Assembly (NCBI GenBank): GCA_045106825.1
Contig: JBGCFH010000036.1
Span: 1-64,000, forward strand
Direction of reading: 5' to 3'
DNA from: CAWVWD01 sp045106825
Lineage (GTDB): Bacteria > Bacteroidota > Bacteroidia > Chitinophagales > Saprospiraceae
DNA length: 64,000 nucleotides
Positions within the stretch are counted from its first letter, which is position 1. Every line of letters starts with the position of its first letter. The notes below the pieces were generated by a model, which saw only the letters and a list, made by a program, of their open reading frames with translations, was not told where the DNA came from and ran no database searches. A program made the position numbers and the translations under genes. Shown here piece by piece: positions 17,890-25,706 of the stretch.

Positions 17890-19101
17890 ATGAAAAGTTC
17901 AATTAAAACAAATTTAGCAATAGTATTTACTTTCTTATTTATTTCAAGTATCATGGCACAAGATGTCATTTATGTGAGTTATGATGAAGATTATATGGAT
18001 AAATATCAATATAGAGTTGAAAATCTATCTGCTTATAATTTTCACAATGCCTATCATATCTACACATCAACCACAGATAAAATCATTTTGAATACTGCAA
18101 TGAGTAGTTATCAAGCAATAAGTCCAACTACAAAGATTCAAGCACCAACAACAATTAACTGGAGTACAACGCTGATAAGTGAACTCAATAATGACATAAA
18201 AGAAATGTATTTGGTATTTAAAGAAGGAGATTTGGTATACAGTTATAAAATAAGTTCTGTCATTTTTGTTCAAGAGTCTGCTAATAAAATCATGTATTCT
18301 GGCCCTTATTATTCTTATACATATGATAAGAAAAAAACATATAACCCATCTGAGGACTTAGCAGAAGGTAAGTTTACGATTTATAATGAAACGATTTTTA
18401 TGAGTAGTACACAAAAAAATCCTATTAATTGCTTTAATCAGTTCAACTTCATAAAAGTGACTAAAGAAACGCATCCAAAAGCTTCATTTACGATGATTGC
18501 TAATGACGATTTTACAACATTACAATCAAGTGAAGTATATGAAACCTGCCAAACAGCAATCTATATTGATTATCTTGAAAATATTGGCATCATTGAGGAA
18601 CGCACAAAAAATGGTAAAATCACATTAATTGGTATTAATGGCGAAACATTAGATAATCATATTGCGAAAAGTTGTACACCAGAAGAGTATGAAACGGTTA
18701 CGACCAACTCTACACAACCGGTTGAAGGTAAACCAGGCCTTAATTTCTTTACAAGAAATGAAAATACAGAAAAATCAGGAACTACGAAAAAAGAAATCAC
18801 TCAATCAACTAATAATACAACCGTTATTAATACAACCGTTAGTAAAGAATACGAGTTGATTTATACAATGGTTGATAAGGTACAAGCCGAAGCCGTCAAA
18901 AAAAATACACCCATAAATATAGAAAATATAGAAAATATAGAAAAAAGTGTTGTAGGTACAATAGTTCACGTTGTAGATAATGGTGAAACACTATATAGTA
19001 TTTCAAAAAAATATGGCGTTACTGTCCAACAAATACAAACATTAAACGGCTTAAACGACACTGGAATTAAGGTAACACAGAAATTAATCATCAAAAATTA
19101 A
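17890..19101 (+). CDS. Secreted LysM-domain protein
   Basis: This 403-residue protein has a signal peptide ending ISSIMAQ (about residue 24), a long central region without a recognised domain (about 25-290), a Thr/Asn/Lys-rich linker (about 290-350) and one C-terminal LysM domain (about 357-403: VHVVDNGETLYSISKKYGVT then IQTLNGL). LysM binds peptidoglycan glycan chains, so the protein is probably held at the cell wall. The linker contains a 9-bp repeat (18916-18942) coding repeated Asn-Ile-Glu. The function of the main body is unknown. Confidence 0.75.
   Translation: MKSSIKTNLAIVFTFLFISSIMAQDVIYVSYDEDYMDKYQYRVENLSAYNFHNAYHIYTSTTDKIILNTAMSSYQAISPTTKIQAPTTINWSTTLISELNNDIKEMYLVFKEGDLVYSYKISSVIFVQESANKIMYSGPYYSYTYDKKKTYNPSEDLAEGKFTIYNETIFMSSTQKNPINCFNQFNFIKVTKETHPKASFTMIANDDFTTLQSSEVYETCQTAIYIDYLENIGIIEERTKNGKITLIGINGETLDNHIAKSCTPEEYETVTTNSTQPVEGKPGLNFFTRNENTEKSGTTKKEITQSTNNTTVINTTVSKEYELIYTMVDKVQAEAVKKNTPINIENIENIEKSVVGTIVHVVDNGETLYSISKKYGVTVQQIQTLNGLNDTGIKVTQKLIIKN
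18916..18942 (+). repeat. 9-bp in-frame tandem repeat in LysM gene
   Basis: AATATAGAA is present three times in tandem, coding Asn-Ile-Glu repeats in the linker before the LysM domain. Confidence 0.9.
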
Positions 19102-19139
19102 AAAAAATCGCTTACGGAACTAAAAAAAAGTTCAAAAGG

Positions 19140-19170
19140 TTTGTTATTTCTGAAAACAGTTATATATTTG
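19140..19170 (+). promoter_or_regulatory. Consensus Bacteroidota promoter for tRNA-Ser
   Basis: TTTG (19140-19143), exactly 19 bases, then TATATTTG (19163-19170). This matches TTTG-N19-TAnnTTTG and lies 33 bases ahead of the tRNA. Confidence 0.85.
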
Positions 19171-19203
19171 CACCGCTTTAGAAATAAAGATAAACAATCG
19201 TTC

Positions 19204-19290
19204 GGAGGAGTGGCAGAGCGGTTGAATGCACTGGTCTTGAAAACCAGCATAGGTGAGAGCCTATCGGGGGTTCGAATCCCTCCTCATCCG
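19204..19290 (+). tRNA. tRNA-Ser (anticodon TGA)
   Basis: This 87-nt type II tRNA has acceptor GGAGGAG paired with CTCATCC (one G-A mismatch), D arm GCAGAGCGGTTGAATGC, anticodon stem and loop ACTGGTCTTGAAAACCAGC with TGA in the loop, a long variable arm TAGGTGAGAGCCTA, T loop TTCGAAT and discriminator G. CCA is not encoded. The long variable arm and discriminator G confirm serine. Confidence 0.95.
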
Positions 19291-19301
19291 AAAAAAAGAA
19301 G

Positions 19302-19334
19302 GACTTTTCAGAAATTCTGAAAAGTCTTTTTTTT
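19302..19334. terminator. tRNA-Ser terminator, probably bidirectional
   Basis: GACTTTTCAGAA and TTCTGAAAAGTC are perfect reverse complements around one A, followed by a ten-T run. The minus strand also gives a T-rich tail, so it may stop the T9SS cargo gene that converges on it. Confidence 0.85.
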
Positions 19335-19363
19335 TTGCCTTAAAACATCATTAAAAAACCATT

Positions 19364-20737
19364 TTATTCAAAAATAACTTTTCCATTCCCAACAAGTTGA
19401 CTATTATCATAGATACCATAATAATACAAACCTGTCGGTAAATTACGACGTTCCAAACGATATTGTTGATTGATATTTACATCCCGAACAATTCGACCAG
19501 TAGCGTCAAACAATTTCAAATTAAAAAAAAGTAATTTTTCATGATTGATTTCAAATTGAATAAAATCAGTAGCAGGATTTGGAGCAGTTGTAATATTCAA
19601 GTCAAGCTTTGACCTTGAAAAAGTCATTGTTGTTCCACAATTACTTTTTAGATAATAACCTTGTTGACTGCCTCCAGCGATAACATAACAATCATTACTT
19701 GGCGAAATAATCGAAGCACCACCTGCATTCATTGCATTATTTAAAGTATCAGACCAAAGTGTTTGACCATTTGGCGTGATAGCAGCGACAAATCCACCAT
19801 TTGTAGCTACCCAAAAGTCTTCTGCAATAGAACCCGTCACCAGATAGTTTCCAGTCGAATCTAAAACCATATCTGAAACCCTCACTGTCGCTGAAGGAAG
19901 CGTTTGTATTAAATTTTGCCAGACTTCGTTGCCGTTTCCATCATATCGAGCTATTGATGCTGATTGACCTGCAAAACCTGTCATATAACCACCAACTAAA
20001 AAATCACCAGTTGATAATGGTTGTACAGATGTTGCAGCGTCACCAGTTGAATAAAAATAAGTCTTTGTCCACAAAGTATCACCTTGTGTATCCGTTCTTA
20101 CCAGATGTAATGCACCATTTTTTGTACCTACAATTATATAATCGCCATTTGACATTTCCTCAATATCATAAGGCATAAAATAATCATCAATTGTCTTTTG
20201 TAATGTCAAATCGCCCGAAGTATCCGTTCTAAACAACGTTAATGTCGAATCTGAACGACCTAAACTCAAAAACTCATTATTCGCTATTTTTGAATAAGAA
20301 GTTACCATTTGATTTCCTGATGCTTGATGGATTTTTGTCCAAATCGTATCTCCAGCCATATCCGTCCGCACGATGTATAATCCTTGTTGATTATAATAAG
20401 TATTACAACCGACCAAAAATCCACCATCTGACATTTCATGAACACCATTAACTTGATCCATTCTAATTTCACCATATGCTGATGCTAATAATTTTCGCCA
20501 AACTTCATTACCTTGATTATCTGTTTTAATCAATTGAACATAATGACGAATTGCACCAGTTGGCAAATCTAACTCACCCGCCATTAAATAACCTCCATCT
20601 TGTGTTTGTAAGACTTCATATGCCAAGCCTTGTCCGCCCCAAAATGCAGTATCAGCGACATAATTTTGTTCCCAAATCTGGGCAAAACTCCAATTAAGTA
20701 GTAATGCCAAAATTGTAGTTAAATAAATTTTTCTCAT
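19364..20737 (-). CDS. T9SS-sorted secreted protein with beta-propeller-like repeats
   Basis: The start is set at the ATG whose product begins MRKIYLTTILALLLNWSFAQ, a clear signal peptide; an upstream in-frame ATG at 20779 would place 14 polar residues before it. The 457-residue protein has repeated blocks such as GGYLMAGE, GGFLVGCN, GDYIIVGT, GDFLVGGY and GNYLVTGS with intervening RTDTQGDTLWTK-type strands, typical of delta-60/propeller-like secreted proteins. The end (TTAPNPATDFIQFEI, LKLFDATGRIV, LPTGLYYYGIYD) is a type-A T9SS sorting domain, so the protein should be exported and attached to or released from the surface. Confidence 0.85.
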   Translation of the reverse strand: MRKIYLTTILALLLNWSFAQIWEQNYVADTAFWGGQGLAYEVLQTQDGGYLMAGELDLPTGAIRHYVQLIKTDNQGNEVWRKLLASAYGEIRMDQVNGVHEMSDGGFLVGCNTYYNQQGLYIVRTDMAGDTIWTKIHQASGNQMVTSYSKIANNEFLSLGRSDSTLTLFRTDTSGDLTLQKTIDDYFMPYDIEEMSNGDYIIVGTKNGALHLVRTDTQGDTLWTKTYFYSTGDAATSVQPLSTGDFLVGGYMTGFAGQSASIARYDGNGNEVWQNLIQTLPSATVRVSDMVLDSTGNYLVTGSIAEDFWVATNGGFVAAITPNGQTLWSDTLNNAMNAGGASIISPSNDCYVIAGGSQQGYYLKSNCGTTMTFSRSKLDLNITTAPNPATDFIQFEINHEKLLFFNLKLFDATGRIVRDVNINQQYRLERRNLPTGLYYYGIYDNSQLVGNGKVIFE

Positions 20738-20843
20738 GGTTTTAATGTTACACGGCAGACGGTTGACGGTTGATGACAAACGGTGACGTATTTTTTATGA
20801 AATTTTTTTTAGAATATTCTATATTCCTTTTTAGTTGAATAAA

Positions 20844-20874
20844 TTTCAAACTCGTCAATAATTCAATACTTTTG
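20844..20874 (+). promoter_or_regulatory. Candidate promoter for DUF192 gene
   Basis: TTTC (one off TTTG), 19 bases, then TACTTTTG (20867-20874), 83 bases upstream of the first start codon. Confidence 0.5.
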
Positions 20875-20956
20875 TAATTGTAATAAAGTTTGAGAAAATA
20901 CTTACAACTCATACTTTATACCTTATACATACATTATATAACTACGATAATAAACT

Positions 20957-21499
20957 ATGACAAGTAAGGACAACAGACAAAAAAATTGGATTAACATGGC
21001 GATTTATAGTGTTTTAGTCGCTTTCGGAATATTTACTTTAGTTGGAATAACAGGTTGTGCAAGTGAAGAAACCTCAAGCCAACAAACAGAACAAGAAGTT
21101 ATGCCAGGAACAACTTTCGAGCATGAAGGAAATTTAAGTTTTCTTAAAGGCGATTCTGCAATTACTGCTATTGCAATCGAAATCGCAGAAACAGAAGGAG
21201 CAATTACGCAAGGATTGATGCATCGCAAATCAATGTCGTTTAATAAGGGAATGTTATTCATTTTTCCAGATAGTGAAGAGCGTTCTTTTTGGATGAAAAA
21301 CACGATTATTCCATTAGATATTATTTATGTGAATGACAAATTAGAAATCGTTTCTATTAAGAGTCATACGACTCCTTTTTCAACTGATTCTGTACCTTCT
21401 GATGGTAAGGCTGCAAAATATGTTATCGAAGTTAATGCTGGTTTTGCTGGTAAATATGGGATTCAGGAAGGAGATTTAGTAAGTTTTGAACGGTTGTAA
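20957..21499 (+). CDS. DUF192 family lipoprotein
   Basis: This 180-residue protein has a hydrophobic N-terminus ending in a lipobox-like ITGC (Cys 34). An alternative start at Met 14 (nt 20996) would give a more usual signal length. The rest is a DUF192 domain: ITQGLMHRKSMSFNKGMLFIF, SFWMKNTIIPLDIIYV, a middle segment with SIKSHTTPF and a final YGIQEGDLVSF. DUF192 proteins are small secreted or membrane-anchored proteins of unknown biochemical function. It converges on msrB across a hairpin. Confidence 0.85.
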   Translation: MTSKDNRQKNWINMAIYSVLVAFGIFTLVGITGCASEETSSQQTEQEVMPGTTFEHEGNLSFLKGDSAITAIAIEIAETEGAITQGLMHRKSMSFNKGMLFIFPDSEERSFWMKNTIIPLDIIYVNDKLEIVSIKSHTTPFSTDSVPSDGKAAKYVIEVNAGFAGKYGIQEGDLVSFERL

Positions 21500-21566
21500 A
21501 TTGTTTGATTGTTTGATTGTTTTGACAAATGTATTCTAATACAGATAGTCTAACAATCAAACAATT
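21499..21566. terminator. Hairpin between convergent DUF192 and msrB genes
   Basis: AATTGTTTGATTGTT (21499-21513) pairs exactly with AACAATCAAACAATT (21552-21566). It begins at the DUF192 stop codon and probably terminates both genes. Confidence 0.65.
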
Positions 21567-21573
21567 CAAAAAA

Positions 21574-22104
21574 CTACTGTTCAACAAAATTCAATGAAAC
21601 AGAGTTAATACAATATCTCAAACCAGTCGGGTTTGGTCCATCATCAAATACGTGACCCAAATGCCCGTCACAGCGATTACAATGTACTTCTGTACGAACC
21701 ATTCCATAACTTTTATCAACTGTTTCGCCAACATACTTTTTGTCAATCGGTTGCCAAAATGAAGGCCAACCAGTTCCTGATTTGAATTTTGTATCAGAAG
21801 CAAAAAGCGGCAAATTACACGCTTTACAAGTATAAACGCCTTTCTTTTTATTATTTAATAAACTTCCTGTAAATGCTCGTTCCGTTCCATGTTCCCGCAA
21901 GACGTTGTAATCCAAATCAGATAATTCGGCTTTCCATTCTGCATCTGTTTTCTTGATTTTTTCCACTTTATCAGGAAAATCTAAAGAATCACTTGATACA
22001 AATGAAGTTTTAACGGCTGTTGTTGATGTTGTTGACTCGGTTGTTGTACATTGACTTGCTCCAAATAGCATTGCCAAACTTAAAATAATTGCGGTTCTTA
22101 ACAT
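21574..22104 (-). CDS. msrB: Peptide-methionine (R)-S-oxide reductase, exported
   Basis: This enzyme reduces methionine-R-sulfoxide in proteins. The 176 residues begin with a signal-like segment ending GASQC (Cys 19, possible lipoprotein), so it would repair periplasmic or surface proteins. The MsrB fold is complete: two zinc CXXC pairs (YTCKAC and HCNRC), the GTGWPSFW motif, and the catalytic cysteine in RYCINS (Cys 165). It is single-domain, without a fused MsrA. Confidence 0.95.
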   Translation of the reverse strand: MLRTAIILSLAMLFGASQCTTTESTTSTTAVKTSFVSSDSLDFPDKVEKIKKTDAEWKAELSDLDYNVLREHGTERAFTGSLLNNKKKGVYTCKACNLPLFASDTKFKSGTGWPSFWQPIDKKYVGETVDKSYGMVRTEVHCNRCDGHLGHVFDDGPNPTGLRYCINSVSLNFVEQ

Positions 22105-22379
22105 ATTTTAGTGATTAATTTGTTGATAAATGTTAGACAAAATTCGATGGAAAAAGGTTTTGTTAAAAAATATACGTATTAAATTACAAAACCATTAATC
22201 CCTGCAAATCAACGATTTATATAAAAATACATTTATAAAGTAATAATAAATAATATTAACATTTAGTAAAATCTAAAAATGAAGTTTTAGCCGAAACCAA
22301 AACTCCATTTTTTATATGTCTATCTGATTGCAATAAAAAACAGTAGAACAACCATAGCAATTTAACAGTACGAAACATA
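22105..22379. other. AT-rich gap holding a terminator
   Basis: No gene was recognised. A 40-codon minus-strand frame just after the thioredoxin gene overlaps the terminator hairpin at 22275-22313 and is not called. Confidence 0.5.
22275..22313 (-). terminator. Terminator of thioredoxin-like gene
   Basis: On the minus strand, AATGGAGTTTT pairs with AAAACTTCATT (one wobble) and is followed by a T-rich tail. It lies 67 bases after the stop codon. Confidence 0.65.
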
Positions 22380-22997
22380 TTATTCTTTATTATACTCTTC
22401 CCACGTTTTTTCATTATAAATCTCATCAGCGATATAAACAATCTCTTTGAGCATTTTTTTGTTATCCTTATATCCTGGAGAAATCAAGATTCTTTCAACC
22501 TCTCCATTCATATAAACAATCGAAGGATAAGATAATTTTCCATTCAATAATGAATAAGCCAATTCATTAATGCCACTTCGTCCATTTTTAATATATCGAA
22601 AAGTATGACCTTTAAATTTGAATTCCTCTTTACTTTCTGCATCTAATTTTACAGCGTACATATTTTTATTAATATATGTTGCCACTCCCGAATTTTTGAA
22701 AGTCGTTTTATCCATATGTTTACACCAGCCACACCAATCTGTATACACATCAATAATCACTTTTCTCTTTTCTGTCTCTTGTGCTTTGAGCATTTCTGCC
22801 CATGTTATCCAGTTGACTTCATCAACGATTTCATTCGAGATTTCATTCGAGATTTCAGTTGTAATTTCATTCGAGATTTTAGCTTTACTAATATTTTTCT
22901 CTTGTGATGTTGTTAATGTTGTTGGCATATTCACAACAAATGCAGTTGTTGCTATTAATGTAAATAATGCGATGGAAGGATATAAAAACTTTTTCAT
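22380..22997 (-). CDS. Exported thioredoxin-fold protein
   Basis: This 205-residue protein has an N-terminal hydrophobic signal or anchor (about 5-22). A repetitive Ser/Asn/Glu/Ile segment (about 38-60, ISNEIS-type repeats) follows, then a thioredoxin-like domain with the redox motif CGWC at residues 89-92 (VYTDWCGWCKHMD) and the cis-Pro region LSYPSIVYM. The layout resembles DsbD-gamma or SoxW-type periplasmic thioredoxins. It could reduce or isomerise disulfides of exported proteins; next door is MsrB, another exported redox enzyme that needs a reductant. That link is inference. Confidence 0.8.
   Translation of the reverse strand: MKKFLYPSIALFTLIATTAFVVNMPTTLTTSQEKNISKAKISNEITTEISNEISNEIVDEVNWITWAEMLKAQETEKRKVIIDVYTDWCGWCKHMDKTTFKNSGVATYINKNMYAVKLDAESKEEFKFKGHTFRYIKNGRSGINELAYSLLNGKLSYPSIVYMNGEVERILISPGYKDNKKMLKEIVYIADEIYNEKTWEEYNKE
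22827..22858 (-). repeat. 12-bp tandem repeat in thioredoxin gene
   Basis: GATTTCATTCGA occurs twice in tandem plus a partial third copy, with a further degenerate copy at about 22863-22880. It encodes the NEIS repeats before the catalytic domain. Confidence 0.85.
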
Positions 22998-23128
22998 TAT
23001 TGGTCTGACTTTAATATCTTTAAATTGATGATTTTGTATGAATTACAAAAATAACTGCTTTTGAGTAGTAAAGTTGTTCTGGATTTGTTAATGAAAAGAC
23101 AAATAGCGTTAAATCTCGTTTAACTTGT

Positions 23129-23593
23129 CTACTTACTGACAATTTCAAATACCTTTTCGATTTCTTCAAGCGAAGGATTTGAGGTAAATATTTTTTGAAA
23201 AATAAATTTGTTATCACCTTGAACTACAAAATATCTAAAATCATAGGAAGTTTCATTGAAGTTTTCTTCAAAGATAAAACCGTTGTCCTCTTCCTTAATA
23301 ATTTTAGAAAAACCCGTTGTTGTTTTCACTAATTCTAACTCTTCGTTTTTAACTTTTATAACATCATTTGTCAACGAAAGTGCTTTTTTAACTTGTATTT
23401 CAAAGTTTGAGGTAGAATCTACAATCCATACTTCTGAGCCATCCGAAGGTTGAGTAATAACGGCATTTTCGGGTGCATTTACCGTTAGAGAAATTCCGTA
23501 TTTAATTAAATCAAATTCTACAGTTTTTACCTGTCCATTATTGCAAGCAGAGAATAAAATAATTGTAAAAAGGATAAATACCAATCGTTGCAT
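23129..23593 (-). CDS. Small lipoprotein of unknown function
   Basis: The start is set at the ATG giving MQRLVFILFTIILFSACNNG, a good lipoprotein signal with Cys 17; an upstream in-frame ATG (23635) would add a poor 14-residue leader. The mature ~138 residues show a beta-rich pattern (GISLTVNAPENAVITQP, IVDSTSNFEIQVKKA, YDFRYFVVQGDNKFIFQK) and no recognised domain. It lies upstream of the thioredoxin gene on the same strand. Confidence 0.7.
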   Translation of the reverse strand: MQRLVFILFTIILFSACNNGQVKTVEFDLIKYGISLTVNAPENAVITQPSDGSEVWIVDSTSNFEIQVKKALSLTNDVIKVKNEELELVKTTTGFSKIIKEEDNGFIFEENFNETSYDFRYFVVQGDNKFIFQKIFTSNPSLEEIEKVFEIVSK

Positions 23594-23785
23594 TATCAAG
23601 TTTTTTATAAGCATTATAGATTTTATTTGCTTCAAAAATAGCGTTTGATTTAGATTTAAATGAGGGTTTTGCCATAATTTTTAAAATTAAATACGGAACA
23701 GCTTATAAAGGTTTAGTTTTTGTAAGATAATCATCATGTTATTGGAAATACATTATTATAATTAATATATGTAAAATTTTATTAA

Positions 23786-23793
23786 TATATTTG
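23786..23793 (+). promoter_or_regulatory. Candidate -7 element ahead of OmpA gene
   Basis: TATATTTG fits TAnnTTTG and lies 86 bases upstream of the start codon. No good -33 element is visible. Confidence 0.35.
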
Positions 23794-23878
23794 TATTAAT
23801 ATCCAACCATGATTATTTACACAATTTTCTGAATTCAGGCATATTTATTATACACAACAACTAAAAGATAACCACTGT

Positions 23879-25546
23879 ATGAAGCGATTATTAACAACTT
23901 CACTTTTTATTTTTATTGTCGCCCTCAACCTTATTGCACAAAAAAACAGTGTTTCGGTTGAAGGTTATGTATATGCTGACGATAACTCCGGATATATTAA
24001 ATCTGCGACAGTCACCTTACTTACTGCCGATAGAAACTTTAGAGCAGAAGTCATTACAGACGATTTAGGAAAATTTGAGTTCAAAGTAAATCCTGATGAA
24101 GAATATAAAATTCGTGTCCGTAAAACAGGATTTAATAATGAAGAGCAAGATTTTTCGACAATCAAACTCAAAGAATACGTTTCTCTGGAAGTCGCAATGC
24201 AACGAGCACCTGGTTATATTTTTGAAGCAACGATTGCAGATTGGCGGCCCGAAAATAGCACAACGCCTGTTGATGCTATTGAAGGTGCTACAATTGAAGT
24301 ATATAACAAGACAAAGCGGGAAGTTGTCTTAAACCTAAAGGATCACAAATATCACTCGTTTCATTTTCGTATGGAACAAGGCAATGCTTATGTGATATTG
24401 ATTCGTAAAGAGGGTTATTTTAACAAAAGAATCAATGCGAATATTTCGATTGATGGTTGTATTTTATGTATTGAAGGTGTTGGAGTAACTCGACCTGGTG
24501 TTGCCGATAATTTATCAGATAATAATACAACTGGAACTTTAGGTGCAAATATTTCTTTAAAGAAAATTACGGTTGATGAATCTATCAAAATTGATAATAT
24601 TTATTATGATTTAGGTAAGTTTAATATTCGTAAAGATGCTACTTATGAGTTAGACAAATTGGTTTCTGTGCTAAAAGATAATCCACATATTTCTATTGAA
24701 TTAAGTTCTCATACCGATAGTCGAGGTCAGAATAATTCAAATTTAAGTTTATCACAAAGACGTGCAGAAGCAGCTGCTCAATATATGATTAGTCAAGGTA
24801 TTCCAAAAAATAGAATCACAGCAAAAGGCTATGGCGAAACGAAACTGGTCAACAACTGTAAAGATGGTGTAAATTGTTCTGAAAACGATCATCAAGAAAA
24901 CCGTAGAACAGAGTTCAAAGTCACTTCTGTCACTGCAGATATTACTTCAAAAAAATCATTAGAAGAAATGATGGAAGAAGAGTTATTTGAAGAAGGTGTA
25001 GAAGAGTTGATGTTTCAAGAAGTCGTCCAAGTAAGTGAAGATGGAAGCGTCGCCAAACCTAATAATTCTGGTTCTAAAACCTCAACAAATCGTACCAGTC
25101 TTTTGGGTGAAGAAGAATATGTCAATAACTCCAAAAAGAAATCAAACAAACCAAATAAATCAATTATCAAATCGCAAGGTGTTGTAACAGCATATAAAAT
25201 CAGTGATGATCCTTTTGCAAGTCCTCAACCTGTACCAAAACAATCGACATCGCCAGTTAATATTACTAAAACACCTCAAAAGATTCATAAAACTAAAAAG
25301 GTAAGTAAAAGCTATACAGGTTATAAAATAGAAATTTTAGTAGTAGATGAACCGCTATCAGAAAATCATCAACTTTTCCGTGAAATGGGTGGAATCGAAA
25401 TGGACGTGACAAGTCGTGGAAAATACGCTTATTTAGTCGGAAATTTTTCTACTGAAAAATCAGCCAACCATTTTCTAAATAATGTCATCAAAGGACGTTA
25501 TCCAGATGCTGAATTGCAACAGTATGATAATGGTAATCGGTTGTAA
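23879..25546 (+). CDS. OmpA-family protein with CarboxypepD_reg and SPOR-like ends
   Basis: This 555-residue exported protein has a signal peptide ending LNLIAQ (about 20), a carboxypeptidase-regulatory-like beta domain (about 25-105: VEGYVYADDNSGYIKSATV), a second beta domain, then an OmpA peptidoglycan-binding domain (about 237-355: FNIRKDATYELDKL, SSHTDSRGQNNSNLSLSQRR, GYGETKLVNNC, ENRRTEF). A charged low-complexity stretch follows. The last ~80 residues (YTGYKIEILVVDE, KYAYLVGNFSTEKSANHFL) look like a SPOR-type domain. It would tether the outer membrane to peptidoglycan and may sense septal glycan. The combination is typical of Bacteroidota. Confidence 0.85.
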   Translation: MKRLLTTSLFIFIVALNLIAQKNSVSVEGYVYADDNSGYIKSATVTLLTADRNFRAEVITDDLGKFEFKVNPDEEYKIRVRKTGFNNEEQDFSTIKLKEYVSLEVAMQRAPGYIFEATIADWRPENSTTPVDAIEGATIEVYNKTKREVVLNLKDHKYHSFHFRMEQGNAYVILIRKEGYFNKRINANISIDGCILCIEGVGVTRPGVADNLSDNNTTGTLGANISLKKITVDESIKIDNIYYDLGKFNIRKDATYELDKLVSVLKDNPHISIELSSHTDSRGQNNSNLSLSQRRAEAAAQYMISQGIPKNRITAKGYGETKLVNNCKDGVNCSENDHQENRRTEFKVTSVTADITSKKSLEEMMEEELFEEGVEELMFQEVVQVSEDGSVAKPNNSGSKTSTNRTSLLGEEEYVNNSKKKSNKPNKSIIKSQGVVTAYKISDDPFASPQPVPKQSTSPVNITKTPQKIHKTKKVSKSYTGYKIEILVVDEPLSENHQLFREMGGIEMDVTSRGKYAYLVGNFSTEKSANHFLNNVIKGRYPDAELQQYDNGNRL

Positions 25547-25560
25547 AAAATTAAATAATA

Positions 25561-25694
25561 AAGAGGTTATATCAAAAGCCAAGAATCATTACAAATAGTA
25601 TTTATTTTTATTTGTAATGAATTGAATTGAAGTCTACTAAAGTTTTAAACTTTAGTAGACTTGTTCTTTTTTATGGCTTTTGAGACAACCTCTT
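25561..25694. repeat. Three-stem palindromic element
   Basis: Outer arms AAGAGGTTATATCAAAAGCC (from 25561) and GGCTTTTGAGACAACCTCTT (to 25694) pair with two mismatches and enclose two perfect hairpins: CATTACAAATA / TATTTGTAATG (25587-25619) and a 15-bp stem AAGTCTACTAAAGTT / AACTTTAGTAGACTT (25630-25662). The result is a three-way-junction shape between convergent genes. It probably also terminates the OmpA transcript. Confidence 0.85.
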
Positions 25695-25706
25695 ATGATT
25701 CAAATT

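Noticed and set aside
20738..20779. Longer N-terminus of the T9SS cargo protein
   Set aside because: The 14 extra residues are polar and precede a complete signal peptide, so the internal ATG is preferred.
22256..22378. 40-codon frame after the thioredoxin gene
   Set aside because: Overlaps the terminator hairpin at 22275-22313.
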